Source: Dendrolimus kikuchii (Eukaryota; Arthropoda; Insecta; Lepidoptera; Lasiocampidae). Taken from it: 64,000 nt of DNA. The translations under genes were made by a program, and so were the position numbers. Positions 33,367-44,994 of this stretch are shown here, one piece after another. Numbering within the stretch: position 1 is the stretch's first letter; the number at the start of each line of letters is the position of its first letter. The DNA lies in assembly GCA_019925095.2 (NCBI GenBank), contig CM034402.1, positions 10,489,501-10,553,500 on the forward strand. The letters run 5' to 3'. The notes under the pieces were generated by a model. It ran no database searches. It saw only the letters and a list, made by a program, of their open reading frames with translations, and was not told the DNA's origin.

Positions 33367-34271
33367 CTACTCATACGCGACGGTTGCGCGCACGATTGCG
33401 TCCCACTTGCTTCTTACAGGGCATATTTCGCTAAACGCGTTATGCCCTGTTTCTGCCCTTTTCTCACGGACACAATTTTTGCATTTTGGCTGCGCGCCAA
33501 CGATGTGCTCCTCACATTCGCTCCTTGTGTGTGGGCCTCCACAGTGACTACACATCACCTGGGACTCGGTACACAGCTTTTTGCCGTGTCCGAATCCCAG
33601 GCAGATGGTACACTGGGTCAATGGCGACCTGTCTGTGACTTGCAGTGTTTGCAGGTCTATTCTTACCGTGCCAGCCTCGGTCAGCCTCTTCCAGATCGGC
33701 GGCGTCACCTTAAGGACCACTCTGTGTGTGTTCGGGTTTCTTCCTCGAATCTTGTACGCTACCTCCATACCTTCGTCAACCTTTTCCAAGCCCTCAAACA
33801 CCAGTTTGTTCTGGTTTTTGAGGGCCCTGAACAGGTCTTCGTCGGTATGGATTCTGAGTACCCCCGTTATCATCACCATCGGTTTTTTATTGGCGATGTT
33901 CTCTGCTGTTAGGTCCTTCTTCTCCTTTAGCAGCTTATGCGTCAACCTGTCCCTTTCTTCGGTTGTCCTGCAGCTGATGATGACCCGCCCATCTCTTGAT
34001 TTTCTCACTCGCTCGACCTCCACCCCCCCCTCCTTGGCGTTTAACGCCTTCCTTACCTCCTTGAGGGTATCATCGGCCGTGTTCGTGTCCTTTTTGCTTG
34101 TTATTGCTACGGAGTGTAGCGTGCGGTAGACAGGTGGCTTACCCCCCCGCTTTGCCGCCACCACACTCGCGTAGCTCACCTCTGGAGTGCTCCCCTCGCT
34201 GATGCCTGGCTTGCACTTTTGAATAACCTGTTCCAGGTTATTCACGCTTTCCAGGCTTCTTTGCAAAAGCG
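33367..34271 (-). CDS. gag-like ORF1 of the outer non-LTR retrotransposon, 5-prime truncated
   Basis: About 300 open codons lack an ATG at the start. The frame continues past 34271 into flanking DNA up to a TAG near 34317, as expected if insertion truncated the ORF. Family position: RNA-binding ORF1 protein of a LINE. Counting from the TTG at 34266, residues 129-214 (PMVMITGVLRIHTDEDLFRAL to IDLQTLQVTD) form an RRM-like segment. Three zinc knuckles follow: C219-X2-C222-X4-H227-X4-C232, C239-X2-C242-X3-H246-X4-C251, and C262-X2-C265-X9-H275-X6-C282. The frame is otherwise free of stops, suggesting a fairly recent copy. The clade within jockey, CR1 and relatives is not decided. Confidence 0.82.
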
Positions 34272-34281
34272 AATCAGGTGT

Positions 34282-34803
34282 GTTTGGGACACCCGACAGA
34301 AGTGATAACTTAAACTAATCTAAGTTGATCCAGTAGTTTCTCCGTGATCACTAAACAGAGACTGGCGCCGTAACGCGCTACGTAACGAAGCAGTTTACCC
34401 TCCCATAAGAGGTTATCACTTCAAAAAGAAATATTAAAAATGCAACAGAGGTTGAAAATGGTACTTAACTTTGAATAAAATATTACCGACTGAAAGTGCC
34501 ATCACGTGGTCTCAGTCCTGGGAAGCCGAACAAGCGGTCACGTAGTTCTAGGTAGTACCTACGACTCGATGCGATACATTGTTTAATTTGATAGCGGTAT
34601 TAAGTTATAAGAGAGTTGCTGTGTCATATTGCTTCACCCACATTATTATTTTACATACCACAGCAATCTTGCTCTTCTCTTCTACAGCACATAGTTGCCA
34701 TTATCGTTTATCTAATTTCACCTAAAATTCGCCACAACTTGATGTTGCTTCTTTCGCTGCTTCTTTCGGTCACAGCATGATGATCCTTAACTATCAGTTT
34801 AAT
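34282..34803. other. Intergenic, no feature recognised
   Basis: Nothing coding recognised. It begins directly after the outer-element target duplication. Confidence 0.5.
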
Positions 34804-34852
34804 GTATATCCGTGCAGGAACGGAGAAACAATACAATTTCCTCAACGCAAAT
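34804..34852 (+). repeat. Family P 5-prime fragment
   Basis: TATCCGTGCAGGAACGGAG then CAATACAATTTCCT matches the first ~45 bases of family P and then breaks off into unrelated AT-rich DNA. It shows the same 5-prime boundary as full copies. Confidence 0.65.
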
Positions 34853-35104
34853 CAAATCAAATATTTTTGCATGAAAACATGGTAGGTATACAAATAGATG
34901 TTGTTATTTTAATAATGATCGCATGTTTTTGCTAGTTTGGCGTACACTTTTTTTAAAACTTATATTATTTAGGTACAAACTGTTCTTACTTCATTATTTA
35001 TTTAATTTTAATGATTACTGTTAATATATGTTATAATTATTACCTTAAAAACCAAACATAAAAAATACGTTTTTATTATTTACATTATAATATATTTATA
35101 ATGA

Positions 35105-35332
35105 TAGTTTCTGTCTGTGTCATAAGAGGCGACCACCCCTGATCAAGGGTATGACGCCATAACAACCTTGAGTTGTGTTCCGGCATTAATTGACGAGGTT
35201 CCAGTTTCTCCTTCAAAGCCGGCAGCACATTGTCAGCACCTTTGGTATTGCTAATGTCCATAGGCAACGGGAACAACTTTCCATCACACTTGGGCCGTCA
35301 TCCTGTCTGCTGTGCTTCAGCATAAAAAAATA
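35105..35332 (+). repeat. Family P fragment (diverged, 5-prime part missing)
   Basis: CATAAGAGGCGACC, CATAACAACCTTGAGTTGTG, GGCAGCACATTGTCAGCACC, TGGGCCGTCATCCTGTCTGC, then CAGCATAAAAAAA. Same order as the 58.8-kb copy. Confidence 0.65.
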
Positions 35333-36138
35333 TTAATGTAAAATTCAACAGTTGCATTATCGACATTCGAAAAGAAATCCTGACTAACCGAGATTTAGTA
35401 CCTATTCTATAAAACGCATCGCTACATCTGCAAGAAAAGGTCATTAAATATTACAATATCCCAGATGGAACAATAAAACTACGTTTATTTTTAAGGTTAA
35501 ACAAAAAAAAAATCGTCTAATACCAGTTAAAAAGCAATATATTTAAAATTTAATTTAATAAAAAAATAATGTATTAACATCTAAGTTAATGTTTTTGCTA
35601 TAAAAATCTGCACTAACTGTCTTATAACTTATATCGTCAGGGGAGGCTTTCATGCCGGTCAGCTACATTAACTTGCGCGCCTTGCAGCTGTGATTGAGCT
35701 CGGCGGGATTGTTAATTAAACACAATTTTTTTTATGACACTTATTTCAACCTTCTTTGTTTTACTTAAATATGTTCTACTGAGGTAATAAATTTTCCACT
35801 TTGAGTTCAAAAATTCCTATTCAATATTTTTATTACTTTAGAAATTTAAAACAATGTTTGACAAATAGTAAATAGCTATGTTATTTTTATGTAAAACCTT
35901 AGACAATAGAATTTAAAGTACATTAGAATTTAAGAACAACTGCTCTCTACGTAACATTTGATATAGTAAAATTGCTATTTAGATCACTGGCACAAAGATC
36001 AACTGACATAGCAAAACTAACAACATTTATTATGAAGATAAAAAAGAACTATTAAAGTGAATAAAAAATTCAAGTAACATTATGCCAAATATCTCAATTT
36101 ATTAAACTCATTTATTCGTAACTATGTTACGCGCCAGA
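35333..36138. other. AT-rich intergenic, no feature recognised
   Basis: No coding or repeat signal beyond AT-richness. Confidence 0.5.
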
Positions 36139-36152
36139 GTTATTATATATGT

Positions 36153-36443
36153 TTTAATCATCATCATCCGAGCGTTAAATCCCGGTTGTGTTCAGAGCAA
36201 TCTCTCCGACGCCCAAGGTCCCCTTTCCTACTTTCTATTCTCTACTTTTCACGGTCTTCAACATCCCTCATTTTGAGACCATTGGTATGCATGTTATCCT
36301 TCACAACGTCAAGCCAACATTTCTTGGGCCTTCCCCTACAACCGGGACACGGCGGAGGCGACATAGTTAGACATTTGTTCCCCACGTAATTAGCCGGTCT
36401 CCGTAAAACGTGGCAGTACCAGCGTAAGCTACCCTCTTGCAGG
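36153..36443 (-). repeat. RTE-like family C C-terminal fragment with 14-bp target duplication
   Basis: On the minus strand it encodes LRWYCHVLRRPANYVGNKCL, then GCRGRPKKCWLDVVKDNM and KMRDVEDREK, the C-terminal end of an RTE-like reverse transcriptase, then a GATGATGAT tail. GTTATTATATATGT stands at 36139-36152 and 36444-36457. One stop interrupts the reading near REK. It is a 5-prime-truncated, dead copy. Confidence 0.75.
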
Positions 36444-36529
36444 GTTATTATATATGTATTATTTGGAAATTTATAATTATTCAGTTTTACATATTTATCA
36501 TCAATTTTTACATTCCACGAATTCCTGCA

Positions 36530-36725
36530 AGTTATAGAAGATGGGCCCGATTAGCCACTTCAAGCGAATACATTTAAACTTCTAGAAAGTTAATGTTTAT
36601 GTTGTGAATGATTAATAGTTCGTATAATAGCCTAAGCCTAATATTATTAAGTAGCTAGTGTATTTGTTTTTTTTTTAAATTATATATAACTTTTGGAGTA
36701 AATAAAATGATAACAATAGAATGAC
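36530..36725 (+). repeat. LINE 3-prime UTR-like fragment (jockey type)
   Basis: AAGTTATAGAAGATGGGCCC and CACTTCAAGCGAAT resemble the 21.5-kb fragment. It ends near AAATAAAATGATAACAATAG. Confidence 0.4.
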
Positions 36726-37234
36726 AATTATAATTTTATTTTCACAATAAGTCGCAACAGCAGTAAGTTCGTTTTACCCAAGTATTGCCATACAAAAATA
36801 CTTAAAGTTATTAAGGCATATAAATGGAAATCTATCTAGTAATATAATAACTTGTATAATCTAAATTTCTCCAAAAAGCGTTATTGACAAACTTTGTTAT
36901 TGGGCAATATCTACACGGCCAGGTACGTGCATGTTAATCAGGGGTCGCATGAATGTGCGAAAGTTAAAGCTATAAACCCCAGCGAAATTAATTGAGATGA
37001 AGGGCTTTCACATTTTCAAAGATAACTTTGTCAAAGAGCCGCCTAATTAAACTAAGTTATAAACACAATTAGTTTATTTCCATTTAAATCTCGCCCCGAG
37101 TTGCGATTGTGACCGTAGATTCTCGGGTGCACAATTACTAATTTACTAACACACATTATTATTGCATACAGAGACAAGGGCTTAGTTTTATACTGAATCG
37201 AAATGTTAACATTAATTCTTGTCTTACATGAGTC
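36726..37234. other. Intergenic, no feature recognised
   Basis: Nothing recognised. Confidence 0.5.
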
Positions 37235-37412
37235 ATCAGACAATAATCTTCCACTGCTGGACGTAGGCCTCCCCAAGTCGACGCTACTCATCATGATCCT
37301 CTGTCTTTCCCATCCAGCGCCTACCGGCAACCGCAGGTCGTCAGTCCATCGGGCTGGAGGGCGTCCGACACTGCGTTTACCGAGACGCGGTCTCCACTCC
37401 AGGAATCGAACT
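37235..37412 (-). repeat. RTE-like family B C-terminal fragment
   Basis: Minus-strand codons correspond to the RPRLGKRSVGRPPARWTDDL, GRRW and LGEAYVQQW segment of the 38.35-kb copy: CGACTTGGGGAGGCCTACGT, CCAGCAGTGG. Truncated and decayed. Confidence 0.7.
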
Positions 37413-38332
37413 ATCTTATATAAAGTTTTGTAAATTACTCCATTCTTCCTGAGCGCTGTAATATGGTACTTTATATTGACATAAACCGATTTTTAAAGTT
37501 TCAAGGAGGCAGCCAACACAGCTTATTTGGCGTTGCAATATCCATGGGCGGCGGAAACCAATTACTATCAGGTGAATCATCTATCTCTATCTTTCAATAC
37601 ATACATATTATCACACCTGTTTTCCATAGGGGTAGGCAGAGACGGTGGATTTCCACTTGCTAAGTTTTTGGCATAGATCTTTTGCTTCATCTACATTTAT
37701 TAATCTCTTCATATACTTATATACACGTCTGTTATAATGGTTATGGATGCTTCTTACCTGGCCAATAGCCAATATCTTTCAATAGTATCAGTATAATAAT
37801 CTGAGTATCTCACTCATACACACACATTCATTCTAGAACCTACGTACAAAGCTATTGATGTAGCCAAAAAGGCTAGTAATAATACAGATCAACTTAATTC
37901 AATTATGAAAATTACTTACACAAACATTTTCCTTACATTCCAACGACCAGTAACTTACTTACGACATAAAACGTTATGCAACCATCTAGGCATAAAGTTA
38001 AATAGCTTGCACTAAGTTGTTAATCGTCTGGACTCGTGCCAGAGACAAATTTGAAGAAATTGCTGACGGACGGCCGGCCTGTTTTCTTTCGGCACAATCT
38101 TGTAATTAAATTCTCGCCTTTCGATAAAATAAAAGTGACCGATGAGGAAAGATATTTTATTTATTCTAATTTGTATAAAGATGTGAAAGAGTCTGTTTTT
38201 ATGCTGTTTCGTGGCTTCTTCACAGTCTTCTTGGAAACAATCGGGTAGTACTAATATTTATTACTTTTATATTCAGGAATAGGAATTTGCAGCTCTTTAA
38301 TTGAATCATCACCGCCAGAAAATAGTCTGTGT
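37413..38332. other. AT-rich intergenic, no feature recognised
   Basis: A 70-codon ORF at 38036-38248 shows no recognisable family. Confidence 0.5.
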
Positions 38333-38344
38333 AACGTATAGACG

Positions 38345-38752
38345 GACATGGACACTGACAGCAGGACTGGTCCACAAATTCAAAGTCGCTCAACGGGCTA
38401 TGGAGCGAGCTATGTTTGGTGTTTCTCTTGTGGATAAAATCAGAAATGAGGACACCCGTAAGAGAACGAAGGTAACTGACATAGCTCGCAAAATTAGCAA
38501 GTTGAAGTGGCAGTGGGCCGGTCTCGTCTGTCGCAGGACCGACGGCCGATGGAGCAAACGAGTCCTGGAGTGGAGACCACGTCTCGGCAAACGTAGCGTA
38601 GGACGCCCGCCAGCCCGGTGGACTGACGACCTGCGCAAGATCGCCGGCAGGGGCTGGATGAGGAAGACGGGAGACCGGGATATGTGGCGTGTACTTGGGG
38701 AGGCCTACGTCCAGCAGTGGACTGAGAGTGGCTGAAGAAGAAGAAGAAGAAG
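38345..38752 (+). repeat. RTE-like family B C-terminal copy with 12-bp target duplication
   Basis: AACGTATAGACG stands at 38333-38344 and 38753-38764. Between them an open frame covers the C-terminal end of an RTE-like endonuclease/reverse transcriptase: TWTLTAGLVHKF, RAMERAMFGVSLVDKIRNED, LKWQWAGLVCRRTDGRWSKR, GKRSVGRPPARWTDDLRKIA, LGEAYVQQWTESG. A (GAA)n tail follows. The apparent start codon at 38301 lies in flanking DNA, so no independent gene is implied. Confidence 0.82.
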
Positions 38753-38764
38753 AACGTATAGACG

Positions 38765-39600
38765 TAATTGTAGATACTGAATGCGCCCACTAAGCATAGA
38801 TTTAAACTATAAGAAATTAAAATATAATTTTGTAATAATAATAATAATATTAACATGGTAAGGAAAAGAAATATCAAAAAAGAAAATATATAGAAAAAAT
38901 GGAATATGTAAGTAGAGTAAAGAATAAAAACTGGTGGTTCGTATAGGTAGCATACTCTAACAGTAATAACGTCAAATGAGAAATTATGGTCAACTATTTC
39001 CATCTTGATCAGGCCTTGAGCGGTGAAATAGGCAATAGTGCAATAACCCCCTCTCCCAGGAAAGGACCCTGTCATCGGAATTATCTTCGCTTCCCTAGAA
39101 TCAGGCATTACGGGTATATATTAGAACACTGGGATGGTTTAGTTGGTGATTCTGAGGATGAAGTCAATAGTCCAACACTGCTATCCCCGGCCGGTAAGAT
39201 TCATGACAGATCACCGCCTAAAATAGGAAACATATGCTACGTACAGACAACCCGCGACCTTTAAGTTTGTCACCCGGGCGTTAGCGTAAAAGTGGTAAAG
39301 TTATTATAAATACATAAAAGTATGGTATTTAACTATTGAACTATAAATTGGACAGTTGTAAAAAATATGTTCATAAGGCGTGCTTGGTCTTTAAAAAAAA
39401 ACACATATTTAAAAAAAAGTGTCCAGTATTTATTTACGTTTTATTATTATTTGTAAGGATCTCGTTTCCAAGTAGTAAAAAAGATACATGTTCTTCAGCT
39501 CGCTTCGCTAAACATTTTCTGCTACGTATTTATTTGGGTGGTTTTGCTTTTACGTTTTTATTTACTCTTCAAAACAAACCAAAGTACTTATACTTAATTA
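38765..39600. other. Intergenic, no feature recognised
   Basis: ORFs of 90-110 codons at 38986-39264 and 39336-39662 show no family character. Confidence 0.45.
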
Positions 39601-39602
39601 TA

Positions 39603-40035
39603 CTAGCTGACCCGGCAAAATTCGTACCGTCTCAGAATCAATCAATAAAAATAGCTGAATGATAATTGCAGAATGTTTCAACTTTAGTAAAAAATGTGGT
39701 CAAAACTTAACCGGAACGAACATCAAACATTTGACATTCAAAACCAAAAAAATGAAAAAAAAAATTCACTTTTAAATTTAATTTGATTTCTGAACGACTT
39801 TTAAATTTAATTGTATTCTAAACGACGGGACGAACATCAAATGTTTGACAGGTAGGAATAATTTCTAAGGAAAAGCGAAATTGTTGTGTTTACTATCCAA
39901 GCCATTTTTTTTATATTTACTCACCTTTTAAACTTTCCCTGGACTTCCACAAATAATTCAAAATCAAAATTAGCCAAATCAGTCAAGCCGTTCTCGAGTT
40001 TTAGCAAGACTAACGAACAGCAATTGATTTATACA
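39603..40035 (-). mobile_element. Helitron-like element (family H5)
   Basis: On the minus strand it ends GCCGGGTCAGCTAG next to T. It shares GAACGGCTTGACTGATTTGG, AATTATTTGTGGAAGTCC, ATTTGATGTTCGTCCCGTCG with the 13.9-kb copy. The 5-prime side runs into AT repeats at about 40035. Confidence 0.6.
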
Positions 40036-40059
40036 TATATATATATATACATACATACA

Positions 40060-40362
<303 letters not shown>

Positions 40363-41690
40363 TATACTTAGTATCTCAATATTTCTTGTCTGATACAACT
40401 TTTAAATCTTCTGCCAATATAACGTTGAATAACCCGTTCAAATCAATTATCAATATCTGAGTTTAACAAGGTATTTCCAATATTAGATTTCGCTGATTCG
40501 AAACAATGAAACTCATTTAACTGTACAGTAGATTTGTTATAACAAAACCATTACAATGTAACCACAATGCAATGGTAACAGTTACAACAATATAATAATA
40601 TTTGGAATGGATGTAAGGAATTTCATCAAAATTCTCTAAAGTTTCAGAAATCAGTTGTCAGACAATTTATATGAAACTTGTGAAGTTATGAATATAATAA
40701 CTTTGAACAGGGAAAACGGACACGGTTTACAAACATAAACATGCAGTAGTTGGATATGTTAAAATATTACATAATCGATTCTATAATATACTAAACGTAG
40801 TACTAATACACTAGATTAAATAAGTATATCAAAACTACAAAATAATTGGTTAAGCTTCGTGGACTAGTGACATATAAGGATCTATGCAAAGCGTATGGAA
40901 CCTGCCGACATTTCAGACAAGAAAACAGATCAAAACAATCTATAAGTGTATAAAAAATCAATAAAAATGTAAATTTTCGTGTGTTTATTTTTAATCCTTC
41001 GAAACCCGACTGCATTAAAATTTTGATTACATTGCGCACCTTCATAATTAGCTAATGTATAATAATATAAATTACATATATAAGCTAAAAAAAGATTGCG
41101 ACGCAAAACTCGTTAATTCAATGAAAACTTTAGAAATAAATGTTATAAACCGAGTTGAGTCGATTTCCTACAATACACATTACTATGATGTATTGACAGC
41201 AATATTGGCGCTCTTATAAAATGGCTTTCATGTCCGTGTACTGTACGTGTCTGTCTGTGTTCTTGTAAGAAATTATAAAACTGTAAACTATTTGTTCTGA
41301 AGATATACTTTCATTGATTCACCCCACGGACCTCAATAAGAGTTCAGAACACAAGAATACAAAGTCCCCAGACCCACGCAAACACAACGAACAGTCACAA
41401 CTGGTTAATATATGTAAATTAATTAATACCATTTGGTAAAGCCAAAATTTGATTTCAGATAACATACTCCAATGTTTTATAACTGTACCATACAAACATG
41501 TTGAATGAATTGCAGCACGCGTTTAAATTGCAAGTGAAAAGCGTCCGATTGGATTAATATCCCGAATCGGATCTCTTTTTTGATTGACACATTCATAATA
41601 ATAGTACGCGGTCGGGTCTGTTTGTCAGATTGTAGGGGATTTTGTTTAGTACATTCAATCGCGTCTGATTTGAGTATACCTACTGCGGGT
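40363..41690. other. AT-rich intergenic, no feature recognised
   Basis: Only short, unremarkable ORFs. Confidence 0.5.
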
Positions 41691-41698
41691 GTTGATGG

Positions 41699-42094
41699 TT
41701 GTTGGTTATGTTGTTACCGTTGAGCCATGCACAAGGAATGAAAGGTAACTTCTATCGGACACATTTAATCACACACTCTAGATGTTACAAAGTTAATCAG
41801 AAGGATTTTAACTTTGATGAAGGCAAGCAGTACGTGCGAGAACTGAGTTTTTACACGACCACGAATTTCGTGTATCGTTTCAGCGATATACCGGGCTTGG
41901 TAGACTTCCCGACTCGATGGGAGCAGAGTAGGCGTTCAGCCCGGAAGCAGTGCGCTCGAGGAGGCATCTCCTGTGAGGTTCGACCTGGGCTTGACCGCTG
42001 TGGGGGAATGATCGGATTAAGCCGTAAGAGGTTGAATAAGCTAAGCAAACAGCTGACAGCCTCAGGGAGTTCATTATTGCAAGGAGTTGGATAA
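41699..42094 (+). other. Unrecognised 131-codon ORF in a GC-richer block
   Basis: The second half (about 41900-42090) is GC-richer than its surroundings and reads DFPTRWEQSRRSARKQCARG, GLDRCGGMIGLSRKRLNKLS. I recognise no family. The block might be the 5-prime leader or ORF1 start of an unidentified retrotransposon, or an unrelated repeat. There is no signal peptide, membrane segment or partner gene to suggest a role. Coding status is uncertain. Confidence 0.25.
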
Positions 42095-42696
42095 TTTTGT
42101 CTGGCTCGTCAAGCTCCCCGGTAGGCGCGCCTTACACTGCTTATATACTCGGAAGAATCTTCTGGAACCCATAATGTCGATCTTCTTTTCGTTTTTCTTT
42201 TATTTACTGTACATCCCTTTCTGAACATCTATCTATGTCTACTATTCTTTTGTTCGTTATTTATCCCTTTCTAAAATGTATCTGTCCTTGTGTTTTTCTT
42301 CTCGAATCTTCTACATTTTTCTGAAACTCCTTAAACCAACTAGATCGTTCCATCACGCTCGCCACAATATTCATGTACTTTTACACTACATTATAAATAT
42401 AAAAGAAACCACAAAAGAAGACGAACAAAGTTGCTCGTACTTTATGGTGAAAGGTCGGATAAACACGTAACGCATTTTATCCCCAAACACCTATGTGCTT
42501 TGAGCTATAAAATATAAACAATGTTGTTTTTAAATCATCTTAGAAATATCTTTATTCCGCCAACAAAATTTAGGATATTGTTAGAAAACGTTACTGGAGG
42601 CTACATTTTAGGAAATATTGTATAATTTAGTGTGAGAAATATTTACTATATTTATTAGGGATATCCACGTCACATTGCTCGCGTAAAACTTGGATC
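42095..42696. other. Intergenic, no feature recognised
   Basis: AT-rich with short ORFs. Confidence 0.5.
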
Positions 42697-42708
42697 TATA
42701 TAATTAAT

Positions 42709-42967
42709 GACTAAAGAATGACTAAACAGATATACAATGCAAAAGTGGATGGATGCAGAAGTCGTGGAAGGCCACGGCACACCTTCCATGATCAAATTGA
42801 TCGTGTACTAGCAGAAGTTGATGTCAGGAGCCTTAAGAACAGACGAACTTGCATGACAAGAGTTATGAATGTCAAAGAGGCAAGTGAGGTGTGTAAGAAT
42901 AAGCCTAAATGACACTGTTGTTCGTGCCTACCCCGCAAGGGAACTGGCGTGAAGTTATGTATGTATG
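42709..42967 (+). repeat. RTE-like family A 3-prime copy with 12-bp target duplication
   Basis: TATATAATTAAT stands at 42697-42708 and 42968-42979. The insert codes MTKQIYNAKVDGCRSRGRPR to the AYPARELA end, with one stop/shift near 42910, and ends TTATGTATGTATG. Confidence 0.82.
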
Positions 42968-43167
42968 TATATAATTAATCTATTGCGCATACATAGGTAA
43001 TTATGTTTGTAGGAACTGCCATAATATTTGGTTAGAACTAAGTTCTAAAAAAGTGATATAACGTTATAGATAATTCAAATACAAAATTGGTCAATTAAAA
43101 CTACGAGAAGTCCTGTGTTGCCTTTATAAATACTTTTTAACTTAGACGTTTTATCATCTAAGTTGTG

Positions 43168-43478
43168 GTAACTTTATCCGTGCAGGAACGGAGAAAGAAT
43201 ACAATTTACTGTCATCAGGCGACCTGTCGTAAGAGGCTACAAAACAACCCACTACCAGGTGGCAGATTATTTGCCGGTGTGGATGGCTACCATCCCTGGT
43301 ATCGAGTATGCCGCCATAATAACCTTAAGTTATTCCGGCAACAGTGGTCAGCCGCTCTATAAAGCGATTTAGAGAGCGACAGCACATTTGTGGCACCTTT
43401 GGTGTTAAAAATTTCCATAGGCGATGGTTGGCGCTTCCTATCAAATGGGCCGTCCGCCTGTCTGCTGAACTAGACACT
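43168..43478 (+). repeat. Family P retroposon, near full length
   Basis: Starts TTATCCGTGCAGGAACGGAG, contains CCTGTCGTAAGAGGC and AACCTTAAGTTATTCCGGCA, ends CCGTCCGCCTGTCTGCTGAAC. The A tail is lost. Confidence 0.72.
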
Positions 43479-43620
43479 CAGAGAAACTTTGTAAATCTAT
43501 AATCTAGGTACTCTTTACATGTATGTAAATAGAGTATGTAAACATTTAACAATATGACAATTTACTACTACATTGCATTTAAACAATATAAAAAGTTAAA
43601 TTTGAGATTAAAATTCATAG

Positions 43621-44156
43621 ACATACATACATAACTTCACGCCAGTTCCCTTGCGGGGTAGGCACGAACAACAGAGCGCCATTTAGGCCCATTCTTACAC
43701 ACCTCACTTGCTTCTTTGACATTCATAACTCTTGTCATGCACACTCGTCTGTTCTTAAGGCTCCTGACATCACCCTCCGCTAGTACACGATCAATTTGAT
43801 CATGGAAGGTGTGTCGTGGCCTTCCACGACTTCTGCATCCATCCACTTTTGCATTGTATATCTGTTTAGTCATTCTTTCATCATGTATTCTTTCCACATG
43901 CCCGAACCACCGGAGCATTCCTTTCCTTACCTTCACCCCGACACTCTCTTTCAGACCAACTCTCTTTCTTACTTCGGTATTACGAACGCGGTCCGCGAGC
44001 GTCACTCCGCAGATTTTGCGCAGTGCTCGCATCTCAACCGCGTTTACTCTACTTTCATGCTCTCTCTTCCATACCCAACTCTCGCTTCCATACGTGAGCG
44101 TAGGTACCAGCACCGCGTTGTGTATGGCGAGCTGGGCCTTCTGGCTGAGGGCTAAC
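43621..44156 (-). repeat. RTE-like family A copy, ~536 bp, open frame, 11-bp target duplication
   Basis: AAAATTCATAG stands at 43610-43620 and 44157-44167. The minus strand is open for more than 170 codons: [80 protein letters not shown] and the AYPARELA stop. A TATGTATG tail follows. It represents the C-terminal region after the polymerase domain. As a 5-prime-truncated copy it should be non-functional, but its lack of stops suggests recent insertion. Confidence 0.85.
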
Positions 44157-44167
44157 AAAATTCATAG

Positions 44168-44779
44168 AGAATAGGGTATTTGAGAGTTAAATCAACTGAG
44201 ATACTCTTTATCATCTTTCAAAACGCCGAAGCCACCTAAATTTTGTTATGAGCGTTGTAAATTATGACATCACTTCTATAATGAGTCAAATAGCGTATTA
44301 ATTATAGTTTAAACAGTGTTTAAAATTATTTCTATCTCTCTGTGTTATACTAACATTGTTTCAGAATTTGTTGTGATATGTTTCAACTACCCTATTTTAT
44401 TGAACGCACGAACGAGACAACCCTAAACAAATCAACTACTTTTCAGAAATGTACTGGAAGCTTCACTCTTGAACGCTTGTCAGTAAGTTATGAGGTTTTA
44501 CTAATTGCCGTTAAAAGTTGTTCAAACTGTAACAAACCGCAGCGGCGGTCACATTACGAACTGCGAACAATCTTCTGGCAAGCGAGCCAGTGAATAAATT
44601 TATTCAGCTTGGTTCAAGTTGACGAAAGAATAATATTTTTTCAGTTTAATTTTTTTTCAACATTCTTTATACAGTTTTTGGATTAAAATGCAAAAAAACA
44701 GGATATTGAGACTTTTTTGTTTTGGCATGCTTTATACCTGTATTTCAATATATCTATTTATTCGAATATATACATATAA
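44168..44779. other. Intergenic, no feature recognised
   Basis: A 71-codon ORF at 44378-44593 shows no family character. Confidence 0.5.
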
Positions 44780-44790
44780 TAATATGTGTA

Positions 44791-44994
44791 GTAAGGCCAC
44801 GACACACCTTCCATGATCAAATTGATCGTGTACTAGCAGAAGGTGATGTCAGGAGCCTTAAGAACAGACGAGCGTGCATGACAAGAGTTATGAATGTCAA
44901 AGAAGCAAGTGAGGTGTGTAAGAATAAGCCTAAATGGCGCTCTGTTGTTCGTGCTTACCCCGCAAGGGAACTGGCGTGAAGTTATGTATGTATG
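44791..44994 (+). repeat. RTE-like family A 3-prime copy with 11-bp target duplication
   Basis: TAATATGTGTA stands at 44780-44790 and 44995-45005. The insert encodes [20 protein letters not shown] to AYPARELA without stops, then GTTATGTATGTATG. Confidence 0.85.

Larger units (their letters stand above)
25264..34271 (-). mobile_element. Minus-strand non-LTR retrotransposon, 5-prime truncated, ORF1 only, split by an R1-clade insertion
   Basis: A ~29-base T run at 25262-25290 is its poly(A) tail on the minus strand. AATCAGGTG(T) stands at 25254-25263 and again at 34272-34281, a 9-10 bp target duplication. Removing the 6.7-kb inner element and its duplication leaves about 2.3 kb: a gag-like ORF1 (34271-33367) plus about 1.4 kb of AT-rich or AC-rich sequence. 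No endonuclease or reverse-transcriptase motif is visible in that 1.4 kb. The copy may therefore be an ORF1-only derivative or carry an internal deletion of ORF2. Truncation falls inside ORF1. Confidence 0.75.

Noticed and set aside
33346..34129. Plus-strand ORFs of 180-190 codons opposite the outer ORF1
   Set aside because: Antisense of the zinc-knuckle ORF. No family character.
38301..38735. Independent 144-codon gene
   Set aside because: The target duplication at 38333-38344 shows that the first codons lie in flanking DNA and the rest is a truncated RTE-like C-terminus.
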